64,000 nt of DNA from Bacteroidota bacterium (GCA_020160935.1 JAIUPL010000007.1:62001-126000); one strand, 5' to 3'; numbered from the stretch's first letter, positions 53,405-62,375 are shown. The notes: generated by a model not told the origin, from the letters alone. Numbers and translations: made by a program.

Positions 53405-54595
53405 ATGAAATTTGCCACCAAAGCAATCCATGCGGGCATCGAGCCCGACCCCGGCACCGGCGCTGTGATGACCCCTATTTTCCAGACCTCCACCTATGCG
53501 CAGGACAGCCCGGGTGTGCACAAGGGCTTTGAATATGCACGCACCCAGAACCCGACGCGTTCGGCCCTGGAAAAAAACCTGGCCGCCCTTGAAAATGGCC
53601 TGGATGCCGTGTGTTTCAGTTCGGGCCTTGCCGCACAGGACGCCGTGATGAAACTCCTGAAATCGGGCGATGAAGTGCTGGCAGTCAATGATTTATACGG
53701 CGGCTCCTACCGCCAGATGGTGCGCGTATATGCACAATGGGGACTGAAAAGCCGCTTTGTGGATATGTATACGGCTTCGAACGTGGAAAGCGAAATCGGC
53801 CCCGATACCAAACTGATCTGGATTGAAACGCCCACCAATCCCATGCTCAATATCGTGGATATTGCAGCCGTGTGCGCCATTGCGCGCAGCAAAGGCGTGC
53901 TGGTGTGTGTCGACAATACGTTTGCTTCGCCTTACCTGCAAAATCCACTCGATCTGGGCGCCGATATTGTGCTGCACTCTGCCACCAAGTACATTGGCGG
54001 CCACTCCGATGTGGTACATGGGTGTCTGATCGTGAAGGATGCCGACCTCGCTGCCCGGCTGCATTTTATCCAGAATGCTACCGGCGCCGTGCCTGGCCCG
54101 CAGGATTGTTTTCTGGTGCTGCGCGGCATCAAAACCCTGCACCTGCGCGTACAACGTGCCTGCGAAAATGCGGCTGTCATTGCACAATACCTCGCACAGC
54201 ATCCGAAAGTGGAAAAAGTGTACTGGCCGGGCTTCGAATCGCATCCCAACCACCACGTTGCCCGCAAACAAATGCGCATGTTCGGCGGCATGGTGTCGTT
54301 TGACCTGAAAGATAATTCCCTGGAAAATGCCAACCACGTGCTCAGTAACACCCACCTGTTTACCCTGGCAGAATCGCTGGGCGGCGTAGAGTCACTGATT
54401 GGTCACCCGGCCAGCATGACCCATGCCAGCATTCCACGCGAAGAACGCCTGAAAGTAGGGCTCACCGATTCGCTCATTCGCCTCAGCGTAGGTATTGAAG
54501 ATGCCGACGACCTGATTGCCGACCTGGAACAAGCCCTGGATGGGGTAGGAAAGGGTGTGGAGGTAGAAGATGCGCCGGTAGTGCAGGCGTATTGA
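53405..54595 (+). CDS. Cys/Met-metabolism PLP enzyme (cystathionine gamma-synthase or gamma-lyase)
   Basis: The protein is 396 aa with fold type I. The PLP lysine is K195 (HSATKYIGGHSDV). The phosphate-binding region is SSGLAAQDAV, and a Tyr from the partner subunit is in FEYARTQNPTR. The closing LIRLSVGIEDADDLIADL is typical of the family. It would make or break cystathionine, linking cysteine and methionine. Synthase and lyase cannot be separated safely from sequence alone; no met or cys genes are adjacent. It has its own promoter and a hairpin after the stop. Confidence 0.92.
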   Translation: MKFATKAIHAGIEPDPGTGAVMTPIFQTSTYAQDSPGVHKGFEYARTQNPTRSALEKNLAALENGLDAVCFSSGLAAQDAVMKLLKSGDEVLAVNDLYGGSYRQMVRVYAQWGLKSRFVDMYTASNVESEIGPDTKLIWIETPTNPMLNIVDIAAVCAIARSKGVLVCVDNTFASPYLQNPLDLGADIVLHSATKYIGGHSDVVHGCLIVKDADLAARLHFIQNATGAVPGPQDCFLVLRGIKTLHLRVQRACENAAVIAQYLAQHPKVEKVYWPGFESHPNHHVARKQMRMFGGMVSFDLKDNSLENANHVLSNTHLFTLAESLGGVESLIGHPASMTHASIPREERLKVGLTDSLIRLSVGIEDADDLIADLEQALDGVGKGVEVEDAPVVQAY

Positions 54596-54603
54596 GGTTC
54601 GAA

Positions 54604-54634
54604 ATTCGGTGTTTAAAAATATTGAACACCGAAT
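54604..54634. terminator. Hairpin terminator-like repeat
   Basis: ATTCGGTGTT (54604-54613) pairs with AACACCGAAT (54625-54634), and further GAACACCGAA direct copies follow to 54655. It lies between two convergent genes and probably stops both. Confidence 0.65.
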
Positions 54635-54673
54635 ATTGAACACCGAACACCGAAGTATGACACCTGTTAGGGC

Positions 54674-55594
54674 TTAAAAATCCTCTATTTTCCGAAGGAT
54701 GGTCGTGCGCGTAAAATCAGGCGTATAGGGTACCGGCGCCCGCATGTTTAATACGACCTCAAATTTTTGATCGAACAGTTCCTTGAAGGGAGCCAGATAG
54801 TACGGGCGTTCTGTGTTGTCGATGACAAGCAGACCGCCCGTTTTCAAATGTGGCAGTGCTTGCTGAATGCAGGAAGGCCGCGCGCGCCCATCTACCAGCA
54901 CCACATCAAAATGGTGTTCCGGAAAAATGTCGATGCTACGCGCATAGCGTTCGAAACTCATGCTGTCCAGGGATTTCGAACCGCTTTTAAAGTTGCCCGG
55001 ATTGTGAAAATCTTTATTTTCCATACCTGGAATTTTCTCCGGGGGAACATGATAACCTGTCCAGTGTGGGTAGTTTTTGTTCTGTACCATTTCCGTCAGG
55101 GTCTTAAACCATTCGGAGTTGTCTTCAACTGTCACGACTTCAGCCACGCGTTTGCAAAAAAAGAGGGTGGAGCCGCCTCCACCAAACTCAAATACCCGAA
55201 ATTCGGGTTGCAGATTGAGTTCCAGGTAATTCAGGGCAGGAAAAGTAATCCAGGCCCATTCGTCGGATACGGAGGTTCGGCCATGCCGAAAAGAAGAAAG
55301 CCATTGGCCGTAAAACGACCATATTTTCTTGAAATGCGCCCAGTTTTTGGCATATTTGAATGCTTGCCAGGCAAAAAAGGGCGGCGTTTTTTTCCAGGAC
55401 ATTGACAAAAATTTGTGCAAAGAAACCAAATTATTGATGAGTGCGGGCAGGCTGCTTGCGCGGGAAGGAAGAAAATGTGATTCTGTAGGCTGACCTCTCT
55501 GAAAATAAGTCAATTGTCGGCATTCCATCAACAACGCCCTGCCTGTAAGTTCCCAATAGCATAAGTTTGTATCGTAATTATTCATGCTTCTCAA
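54674..55594 (-). CDS. Class I methyltransferase-like protein
   Basis: The protein is 306 aa from ATG 55594, or 242 aa from ATG 55402 (MSWKKTPPFFAWQAFKYAKN); the shorter start avoids overlap with the divergent promoter at 55562. A Rossmann-like core is visible: FRVFEFGGGGSTLFF (SAM-loop-like), VTVEDNSEW, DVVLVDGRARPSC and GGLLVIDNTERPYY. This resembles the small SAM-dependent methyltransferases that accompany surface-glycan genes. The substrate is unknown. There is no signal peptide. Confidence 0.75.
   Translation of the reverse strand: MRSMNNYDTNLCYWELTGRALLMECRQLTYFQRGQPTESHFLPSRASSLPALINNLVSLHKFLSMSWKKTPPFFAWQAFKYAKNWAHFKKIWSFYGQWLSSFRHGRTSVSDEWAWITFPALNYLELNLQPEFRVFEFGGGGSTLFFCKRVAEVVTVEDNSEWFKTLTEMVQNKNYPHWTGYHVPPEKIPGMENKDFHNPGNFKSGSKSLDSMSFERYARSIDIFPEHHFDVVLVDGRARPSCIQQALPHLKTGGLLVIDNTERPYYLAPFKELFDQKFEVVLNMRAPVPYTPDFTRTTILRKIEDF
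55562..55569 (+). promoter_or_regulatory. Candidate -7 box TAAGTTTG
   Basis: TAAGTTTG (TAnnTTTG) lies 35 bp before ATG 55605 and overlaps the longer start of the divergent gene, which favours the shorter start for that gene. Confidence 0.5.
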
Positions 55595-55604
55595 ATAATT
55601 CCCA

Positions 55605-58226
55605 ATGAAACGGTTTTACCTACTCACCTTACTTATCTGTGTATTATTTCCCGGTATTTCTTCCAGCCAGTCTTGCATACAGGGAGTTATCAATATTTAT
55701 ACGCCCGTACTGGGTTTTGAATGCGCCGGAAATACCGTTCTGGTGCAAAGTACGAGCGGTTTTCAGGCCGGCGATCTTGTATTATTGATACAAATGAAGG
55801 GCGCAACTTGCGAACTGGGCAATACCGCTTCATTTGGAGAAATAACCCAGTTGAACAATGCCGGCAATTACGAAATCAACCGTATTGCGGGTGTACAGGG
55901 CAACCAGGTGTCGTTGCAATACCAGCGGACGCGCCATTACGATATTCCAGGAAAAGTGCAATTGGTTCGCATTCCCGAGTACGACTATATCAATGTATGC
56001 GACCTGACCTGCAAACCCTGGGATGGAACAACGGGCGGCGTGCTCATCCTGCGCGCATCGGAGCAAGTGACCATGCTGGGCCCGATCGATGTATCCGGAA
56101 AAGGATTTAGAGGCGGGGTAGTAAACAACAATTCCGGCTCGCCATCCAACCACGAAACCCAGTTTTTTTATCCACCCAATCCATTTTTTTCCGCTGCCAA
56201 AGGAGAAGGTATTTCGGTTATTCCAGCCAATATTTCGTACGGCCGTGGCAAAATCGCCAATGGCGGCGGTGGCGGCAATGCCCACAATGCAGGTGGTGGC
56301 GGTGGCGGTAATTTTGGCGGTGGTGGCCAGGGTGGTACGGAATTTTCCCATACGGTACCCAACCCCAATACTTTTGGCATAGGAGGGCTTAGCCTCGCAG
56401 GCAACGATCAGCGGATATTTATGGGGGGCGGCGGCGGCGCCGGCAATACCAACGATTTTACGGGATCAGGCGGCGGAAATGGCGGTGGCATCGTCATTTT
56501 GCTGACTGAAAACCTGGAACCCAATGGTTTTTCCATACTCGCAAATGGTGAAAATGTGTTGGGCGGCAATGCCAACAACGATGGTCAGGGAGGGGGCGGC
56601 GCAGGCGGTACCGTGGCCGTGCATGCTGCAACCATCACCGGGATGCTGCATGTACAGGCCACCGGCGGTACGGGCGGCAACAGTATTTTCCTGCAAGCGC
56701 CGACCCAACTGATCGGCCCGGGCGGCGGTGGCGGCGGCGGCGGACTGATTCGATACCACATTACACCCGATATCAACAGCAACCTCGCAGGAGGTGCGCA
56801 CGGCCTGGCCAACGGCGATATTGCGTACGGCTCGCAGGATGGTTTTGCCGGGATGGCCATCAGCGATATCCCGATTCCGCTCGATACGGTGGCTGCCACC
56901 CTGCAACCTGAATTGCAGATCACTCCACCGGATTGCATCGGGCTGGCCAATGGCTCGATTCAGGTAACGACGGCTGCGGCTACCTATTCATTAGGAAATG
57001 TGACCAATACAAGCGGATTGTTTACAGATCTTGACACCGGTACGTATGTCATCAACCTCGTTTTTGCCGACGGATGTACTGCCACTGGAACCGCCGTACT
57101 CGGCGCTGGCACAGGGCCTGTGCAAGAGTTCAGATACGAAATATGCCCGGGCGACAGTGTCACGTTTGACGGTATCACCTACTATGAATTTGGCATATTC
57201 GCCGATACCATACCTGCGCTAAATGGCGGTTGCGATACCATCCGGATCGTGCATGTGATGGAAGCGCAGTTTTTGGTGGCCTATGAAAATTATGAGTTGT
57301 GTCCGGGCGATTCTGTCGTCGTTGACGGGGTGGCGTATTTTGAGCCGCTTACCTTGTTCGATACCATTCCGAGTAGCACCGGAATCGGTTGCGATACCCT
57401 CATCAAACAAATGGTAACCTGGGTAACGGGCTCCCAAATTACCGATACGATTTTTTTCTGCCCGGGTGATACCGTTTTCATTGGATCACAGGTTTTTACA
57501 GCACCTTTTGAAATTTCCGATACCCTGCCAGCTCTGGTCGGTTGCGATACCATTCACACCATTGTTGGATTGTGGAATGAAATTCCGCAACTTACCCGGG
57601 AGGATTTTCTTTGTCCGGCAGAAACCATCCGCATCAACGACATCGTGTACACCGCACCAGCCGAGGTGTACGAAATACTGCCTGCATCGAGCGGCTGCGA
57701 TACCGTATTGTTGCACATCATCAGGTCATATCCGCCTCCGTCGCAACATTTTCTGGAACCTGTAGCCACCATTTGCTCGGGTGACCCACTGGAGTTGCGA
57801 AGTCCTTATCCAGGGGCTGTCTGGAACAATGCAGTGCATTCGGAAGTCTTTTCCGTCACAGAACCAGGCATTACCACCGTTTATTACCCGGACGAACATG
57901 GATGCGAAAGAAGGGATACCATGCGTGTCAGAACCTGTTGCAACCTGGAAACTATTTATGTGCCGAACGTTTTTTCGCCAGGCCGCGATGCAACAGGAAA
58001 TGTATTTCTGATCAACACGACCTCCTACTGCGACTTGTTGCACCTGAAAATTTACAACCGTTGGGGCTCCCTATTGTTTCAAACAGACCAACCGGAAACG
58101 GGCTGGAACGGCATGTACAAAGGAGAATACTGCACTCCCGGCGTATATATCTGGGTGCTGGAAACCGCCGAAAGTGAAAGTGGCAGAAAAACACAATTGA
58201 AAGGAGACGTTACTATTGTGCGATAA
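55605..58226 (+). CDS. Large secreted Gly-rich repeat protein with T9SS type B (gliding-type) sorting domain
   Basis: The protein is 873 aa. A signal peptide covers residues 1-22. Residues about 205-400 are very Gly-rich (IANGGGGGNAHNAGG, QGGGGAGGTVAV), like beta-helical surface proteins. Four repeats of about 50-60 residues follow (about 515-715); each opens with CPGDS, CPGDT or CPAET and ends in a GCDT motif. Two cysteines per repeat suggest disulphides. The last 90 residues (YVPNVFSPGRDATGN ... IYNRWGSLLF) are a CHU_C-type T9SS B sorting domain. It would be exported by T9SS and held at or released from the surface; adhesion is plausible but unproven. Confidence 0.92.
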   Translation: MKRFYLLTLLICVLFPGISSSQSCIQGVINIYTPVLGFECAGNTVLVQSTSGFQAGDLVLLIQMKGATCELGNTASFGEITQLNNAGNYEINRIAGVQGNQVSLQYQRTRHYDIPGKVQLVRIPEYDYINVCDLTCKPWDGTTGGVLILRASEQVTMLGPIDVSGKGFRGGVVNNNSGSPSNHETQFFYPPNPFFSAAKGEGISVIPANISYGRGKIANGGGGGNAHNAGGGGGGNFGGGGQGGTEFSHTVPNPNTFGIGGLSLAGNDQRIFMGGGGGAGNTNDFTGSGGGNGGGIVILLTENLEPNGFSILANGENVLGGNANNDGQGGGGAGGTVAVHAATITGMLHVQATGGTGGNSIFLQAPTQLIGPGGGGGGGGLIRYHITPDINSNLAGGAHGLANGDIAYGSQDGFAGMAISDIPIPLDTVAATLQPELQITPPDCIGLANGSIQVTTAAATYSLGNVTNTSGLFTDLDTGTYVINLVFADGCTATGTAVLGAGTGPVQEFRYEICPGDSVTFDGITYYEFGIFADTIPALNGGCDTIRIVHVMEAQFLVAYENYELCPGDSVVVDGVAYFEPLTLFDTIPSSTGIGCDTLIKQMVTWVTGSQITDTIFFCPGDTVFIGSQVFTAPFEISDTLPALVGCDTIHTIVGLWNEIPQLTREDFLCPAETIRINDIVYTAPAEVYEILPASSGCDTVLLHIIRSYPPPSQHFLEPVATICSGDPLELRSPYPGAVWNNAVHSEVFSVTEPGITTVYYPDEHGCERRDTMRVRTCCNLETIYVPNVFSPGRDATGNVFLINTTSYCDLLHLKIYNRWGSLLFQTDQPETGWNGMYKGEYCTPGVYIWVLETAESESGRKTQLKGDVTIVR

Positions 58227-58296
58227 CGATTGCCATTCGGATTTTCTTTATCATTGCCCCCCCGTTTGGAGTGGCTCCTTCAACAGGTCTTTTTTA

Positions 58297-58458
58297 GAAA
58301 CTGTTTTAAAACCCCTGACGAGGCGAAAAGGCTTGAGTTTTAAGGATAGATGAAATTCATTTTTGAAGGCATAGTGGCGCCTATTCCTTTAAAAATGGAT
58401 GAAATATAGCCTTAAAAGACAAGTCTTTGCGGCCGGCGAGGGGTTTCAAAACAGTTTC
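58297..58458. repeat. 162-bp imperfect palindrome with 20-bp terminal inverted repeats
   Basis: The ends GAAACTGTTTTaAAACCCCT and its complement match at 19 of 20 positions, and inner CTTGxxTTTTAAGG segments also pair. The right end overlaps the last codons and stop of the minus-strand gene at 58446. The size and ends are like a small non-autonomous element, though no target duplication is evident. Confidence 0.8.
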
Positions 58459-58913
58459 TTACCTTCTTTCAGGTGAAGAACGCCGTGAAAGCGCAACAAA
58501 TGATCGGGCGCCTGTTCGTTGTAAATACAAAGAATGAGGCTGTTGCGCTGCGTGCGTTCGCTTGAGAACAGGATTTTGACCGGATTGTGGATGTATCCGC
58601 GTTCGGCAAACAATTCCAGTTGATGCTGGCGAGGCCTGCGAAAAAGTTTCAATTCATCGGCCGAAGCAGGCAAAGGCACATCGCCATACCCTTCGTCGCG
58701 CAGAAATTGGCGTACCATATCGAAGGTATATGCCAGCCTCGAACCGCCAAAAACGCTTCGGTATTCCCAGCCGTCACTGTGGCCGCCGAGGTAATCGGAA
58801 CCGGCGGGCGGAAACTGCTGACGCATGGGGACATGCGGAATTTCGGGCGCCTGTTCTGCGGCATCCGGAATTTTTTCTTCCTCTTCTATAAAACCAAATT
58901 CGTCGTATTGCAT
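58446..58913 (-). CDS. Hypothetical protein, 155 aa
   Basis: I do not recognise a family. The start at 58913 (MQYDEFGFIEEEEK) is preferred because ATG 58958 would overlap the start of cinA. The N-terminus is acidic and Pro-rich (about 1-40). The remainder is a compact alpha/beta domain (WEYRSVFGGSRLAYTFDMV, then NSLILCIYNEQAPDHLLRF). There is no signal or membrane segment. It diverges from cinA with 33 bp between starts. The final residues (KKLF) and stop lie in the palindrome at 58297-58458. Confidence 0.7.
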   Translation of the reverse strand: MQYDEFGFIEEEEKIPDAAEQAPEIPHVPMRQQFPPAGSDYLGGHSDGWEYRSVFGGSRLAYTFDMVRQFLRDEGYGDVPLPASADELKLFRRPRQHQLELFAERGYIHNPVKILFSSERTQRNSLILCIYNEQAPDHLLRFHGVLHLKEGKKLF

Positions 58914-58946
58914 TGTAGCGATCATCGCTTGCAAAATTACAAAAAT

Positions 58947-60209
58947 ATGCAAACCCACCTTCTTACCATTGGCGATGAAATCCTGATCGGCCAGATTGTA
59001 GATACCAATTCTCCGTGGATGAGCCGCGAACTAAACCTGCGCGGCATGGCCGTTTCGGGCAAAAGCAGCGTTGGCGATACCCGCCAGGCTATTATAGACG
59101 GCATCGAACACGCCGCTTCCCGCGCCGATGTGGTGATTATGACGGGCGGACTCGGCCCCACCAAAGACGATATTACCAAAAAAACGCTGGCAGAAATGTT
59201 CGGCTCCGGCATGGCATTTCACCCGGAAACCTATCAGCAAATCGAAAGTTACTTCACCAAAGTTGGCCGCCCCACGCCCCCTGCCATGCGCGACCAGTCG
59301 ACCTTGCCTGAAAAAGCGCTGATTTTGCGAAACAAGGTGGGCACAGCACCCGGCATGTGGTTTGAAGACAAAGGTAAAATCTACATTTCCCTGCCCGGCG
59401 TACCTTTCGAAATGGAGTACCTGATGACGGCAGAAGTGCTTCCGCGACTGCAACAACGCTTTCAGCCACAACCGATTATACATCGAACACTGCTGACGGC
59501 CGGGGAAGGTGAAAGCAATATTGCCAAGCGTATCGAAGCGTTTGAAGACGCCCTGCCGCCACAGATCAAACTTGCTTACCTGCCTGCGCTGGGGCAGGTT
59601 CGACTGCGTCTTTCGGGCACCTGGGACGGCGCGCCGACGCCTGAAGCCGAAGCGCAAATGACGGCGTTGGTTGAATCGAAAAAGAGCGAATTGCTTGCAC
59701 TGATTCCCGACCTCGTTTATGGTGAGGAGAAAGAGTCGCTGGAGGAAGTGGTGGGGAAAATCCTGATAAGTCAGCACAAAAAATTTGGCACGGCCGAAAG
59801 TTGTACAGGCGGTTATGTAGCGCACCTGATTACTTCAGTGCCCGGTTCGTCGGAGTATTTCCCGGGTTCTGTGGTGTCTTATTCCTATGAAATGAAGGAA
59901 AAACTGCTGAATGTTCGCCCGGAAACCTTGCAGAAATTCGGCGCAGTAAGCGAAGAAACGGTGCGTGAAATGGCACTCGGAGCCTTGGACACACTCGGCC
60001 TGGATGTTTCGCTGGCTATTTCCGGTATTGCCGGCCCGGGTGGTGGCATGCCTGAAAAACCGGTCGGCACGGTCTGGATGGCTGTAAGCGATCGGGAACG
60101 AACCGTGGCGATCAAACACGTTTTCGGGCGCGACAGAATCAAAAATATTCAACTGACCGGCACCTACGCCCTCAATCTGGTGCGAAAATTCCTGCTCGGC
60201 CAGGTCTAA
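58947..60209 (+). CDS. cinA: CinA: competence/damage-inducible protein with NMN-deamidase domain
   Basis: The protein is 420 aa from ATG 58947; an upstream in-frame region is antisense to the neighbouring gene. The N-terminal molybdopterin-binding-like domain (about 1-170) opens with MQTHLLTIGDEILIGQIVDT and includes IMTGGLGPTKDDITK. The C-terminal PncC domain (about 265-420) has GTAESCTGGYVAHLI and SGIAGPGGGMPEKPVGTVWM. It would hydrolyse NMN to nicotinate mononucleotide and possibly ADP-ribose, recycling pyridine nucleotides. Length and order match the family. It is followed by CTCTCAC repeats and a tiny membrane-protein gene. Confidence 0.95.
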   Translation: MQTHLLTIGDEILIGQIVDTNSPWMSRELNLRGMAVSGKSSVGDTRQAIIDGIEHAASRADVVIMTGGLGPTKDDITKKTLAEMFGSGMAFHPETYQQIESYFTKVGRPTPPAMRDQSTLPEKALILRNKVGTAPGMWFEDKGKIYISLPGVPFEMEYLMTAEVLPRLQQRFQPQPIIHRTLLTAGEGESNIAKRIEAFEDALPPQIKLAYLPALGQVRLRLSGTWDGAPTPEAEAQMTALVESKKSELLALIPDLVYGEEKESLEEVVGKILISQHKKFGTAESCTGGYVAHLITSVPGSSEYFPGSVVSYSYEMKEKLLNVRPETLQKFGAVSEETVREMALGALDTLGLDVSLAISGIAGPGGGMPEKPVGTVWMAVSDRERTVAIKHVFGRDRIKNIQLTGTYALNLVRKFLLGQV

Positions 60210-60248
60210 GCCCTCTCACTTCTCACCTCTCACCTCTCACCTCTGCCC

Positions 60249-60413
60249 ATGTTCCAACGCCAGACCCGCAATGCCTTTCCCGCCCGAAACATTCTTGTGC
60301 TCGCAGCCCTTGTGCTCGCCTGCCTTCTGTATGTGCTACGCAGTATGAAGGAAAAACCTACTCCGCCTGCCACTCCGGAAACACCTGCTGTTCAGGCCGA
60401 CAGTGTGAAATAG
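60249..60413 (+). CDS. Small single-span membrane protein, 54 aa
   Basis: ATG 60249 to TAG 60413. A basic N-terminus (MFQRQTRNAFPARN) is followed by one hydrophobic helix at about 15-30 (ILVLAALVLACLLYVL), then a Pro/Thr-rich tail. The layout is a type II membrane anchor. It sits 39 bp after cinA, with CTCTCACC repeats right up to its start, and ends three bases before the convergent TrpF-like stop. No family is recognised. The reading frame and coding-like codons support it, but it is short. Confidence 0.6.
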   Translation: MFQRQTRNAFPARNILVLAALVLACLLYVLRSMKEKPTPPATPETPAVQADSVK

Positions 60414-60416
60414 TAA

Positions 60417-61034
60417 CTACTCCGACATTTCCTCCAGCGCATCAAAAATCGCTTCGATCTCATCGAAGGACTTGACGCCCACGCGTTCTTCTTCGCCGCC
60501 AGCGAGGTCGATGCCCGCTGGCTGGAGCGCTGCCAGGAGTTCGGGCCATTGCGGTGCTGCCACATCGGCCCGAATCAGGACAGGATAACGGGCGCAGCGT
60601 TGTTTCCATGCGTCGAGATGGGTAATGAAGCCGGTTGCGGGATCGATTTGCCCGCTCATATCCACCAGGAAATAAGCCACATACGGCGCTTTTTCTTCCA
60701 GGATTGCATCTATTTCCGATAAACTGCCGTCTACGCTGGCAATGACCGTCAGCCCTTCCAATACAGACCAGTCCCCCTCCTGTGCCGAAACAGGTACTTG
60801 TACCGCATCGAGGCCGAAAAATGCCGCGGCCTCGCGCACATACGACATGGAAGCCCGGGAAAACTCGCCCACTACCTGAGGGCCTTCCACCCATTCTCGG
60901 ATGGCTTTCATGTGCATGGGATCGAGGTAGCCCTCGGTATTTTCTTCGAGGTTGAAACCCAGAAAAGCCACTTCCTTCGCTGCAAAATAGCGCGCGTCGG
61001 TCAGGTTGGTAATCGCAGATGCCTTGATCAGCAT
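60417..61034 (-). CDS. TrpF-like (phosphoribosylanthranilate isomerase family) protein lacking the catalytic Cys
   Basis: The protein is 205 aa and has the TrpF TIM-barrel outline: opening MLIKASAITNLTDARYFA matches the family's KICGIT-nleDA start, and VAFLGFNLEENTEGYL, YFLVDMSG and PAGIDLAGGEEERVGVK align with later strands. TrpF uses a Cys in KICG as general base; here the block reads KASA, with Ser at that position. The second catalytic residue (Asp in FLVDMSG) appears kept. No other trp genes are near. It may be a paralogue with a different substrate or a non-catalytic role. The start codon abuts a 32-bp inverted repeat. Confidence 0.75.
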   Translation of the reverse strand: MLIKASAITNLTDARYFAAKEVAFLGFNLEENTEGYLDPMHMKAIREWVEGPQVVGEFSRASMSYVREAAAFFGLDAVQVPVSAQEGDWSVLEGLTVIASVDGSLSEIDAILEEKAPYVAYFLVDMSGQIDPATGFITHLDAWKQRCARYPVLIRADVAAPQWPELLAALQPAGIDLAGGEEERVGVKSFDEIEAIFDALEEMSE

Positions 61035-61275
61035 AGTTATCGGTTATCTGTTATTGGTTATCAGGGTGCGTTTGATGGAGCCGCTGCAAAGATGGGGCGC
61101 TGATTTGACAACTTTTCAAAAGTTGTCAAATCTCGATATGGATCATTGGCATAGTTTAGATTTGACAACTTCCGAAAAGTTGTCAAATCTTGTCTGCGGT
61201 CCCTTCCGAGCCTTCCCACAAAAATACAAACGCACCCTTACCACCCTGATAACCAATAACAGATAACCGATAACT
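61035..61275. repeat. 241-bp element with perfect 32-bp terminal inverted repeats and two internal palindromes
   Basis: Arms 61035-61066 and 61244-61275 are exact reverse complements built of GATAACC/GGTTATC units. Inside are two 31-bp palindromes (61102-61132, 61159-61189), the first identical to 39712-39742. The left arm starts at the base before the TrpF-like ATG and the right arm ends just before the promoter box of the adaptor gene. Confidence 0.9.
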
Positions 61276-61279
61276 TATT

Positions 61280-61287
61280 TAGTTTTG
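61280..61287 (+). promoter_or_regulatory. Candidate -7 box TAGTTTTG for the adaptor gene
   Basis: TAGTTTTG (TAnnTTTG) lies 26 bp before the TTG start at 61314, just outside the inverted-repeat element. Confidence 0.5.
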
Positions 61288-61313
61288 CGCCGTACTTTTC
61301 AAATCGTCGACTC

Positions 61314-62375
61314 TTGAACAAGCGTCTATATCTCTGGCTTTTTTTCCTGCTGGCTCTGAGCGCCATTGTCTGGAAACTGTATTCCAACAAAAAACAACTG
61401 GAAACGGAAGCCGAACTCAGCAAAATACCCCGCGCTTTTATCCCCGTTCAGGTAGCGCAACCACAACTGGAAACACTCGCCAATACCCTCCAGGCCGACG
61501 GCATTTTTTTGCCGGTCAAGGAAATGTTCGTCATTTCCGAAACTGCCGGCCGGGTACTCGAAACCTATAAAAACAAGGGCGAATGGGTGACAGAAGGCGA
61601 CCTGATCGCCAAAGTGGACGACGAACTCCTGCGCATCGAACTGGAAGCCACGCAGGCCAACCTCGCCAAACTGCGCAAGGATCAGGAACGCCTCACCAAC
61701 CTCATCGAAGGCGAAGCGGCGCCCAAAAACAAGATCGAAGACCTGCAACTGGGCATCCTCGCAGCCGAAGCCAAGGAAAAAGGCCTGAAAAAACAGATTT
61801 CCAATACCAGCATCAAAGCGCCTATGACGGGCACCATGGGCCTGCGCTTTATCGAGCGGGGCAGCGTCATCGGGCCGGGTATTCAGGTGGCACAAATCAC
61901 CAACCTCGAAAAACTGTTTCTCATGGTGAAGGTCACCGAACGCGATGTGCTCAATATCCGTAAAGGCCAGATTGTCAAGGTAATAGCCGATGTGTACCCC
62001 GAAGCGCCCGTGACGGGTAAGGTGACCAATATTGGCCTGCGCGCCGACAATGCCTTCAACTACGATGTGGAAATAGAGGTGCCCAACCCCAAAAGCAATC
62101 CCATGCGGGCGGGCATGCACGCCAAGGCGACTTTTACGTTTGATGCCAACCGCCAGGGACTGACCCTGCCGCGCAAAGCCATCGCGGGGAGTTTGCAGGA
62201 CGCAAAAGTGTATGTGATAGTGCAGGATTCACTGGTGCAGGCGCGTACAATTCGCGTCGGCGGCGTGTACCACGACAAGGTGGAAGTGGTGTCGGGACTG
62301 CAACAAAGCGACCGCGTGGTGGTGACGGGGCAATTGAATCTGTCGGACGGCGCGAAGGTGCAGGTGTTGGAGTGA
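61314..62375 (+). CDS. RND-type periplasmic adaptor (membrane fusion protein)
   Basis: The protein is 353 aa with a TTG start at 61314. A single N-terminal helix (about 5-22) anchors it; there is no lipobox. The lipoyl-like halves (FVISETAGRVLETYKNKGEW and SIKAPMTGTMGLRF) flank a coiled-coil hairpin (about 100-165). A beta-barrel domain follows (LFLMVKVTERDVLNIRKGQ), then a membrane-proximal domain ending at GAKVQVLE. It would link an inner-membrane RND pump to an outer-membrane channel. No pump is adjacent; the nearest in the window is at 47767. Confidence 0.93.
   Translation: MNKRLYLWLFFLLALSAIVWKLYSNKKQLETEAELSKIPRAFIPVQVAQPQLETLANTLQADGIFLPVKEMFVISETAGRVLETYKNKGEWVTEGDLIAKVDDELLRIELEATQANLAKLRKDQERLTNLIEGEAAPKNKIEDLQLGILAAEAKEKGLKKQISNTSIKAPMTGTMGLRFIERGSVIGPGIQVAQITNLEKLFLMVKVTERDVLNIRKGQIVKVIADVYPEAPVTGKVTNIGLRADNAFNYDVEIEVPNPKSNPMRAGMHAKATFTFDANRQGLTLPRKAIAGSLQDAKVYVIVQDSLVQARTIRVGGVYHDKVEVVSGLQQSDRVVVTGQLNLSDGAKVQVLE

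Noticed and set aside
58587-58946. Upstream extension of cinA
   Set aside because: The extension is antisense to the 155-aa gene; MQTHLLTIGDEI at 58947 is the conserved family start.
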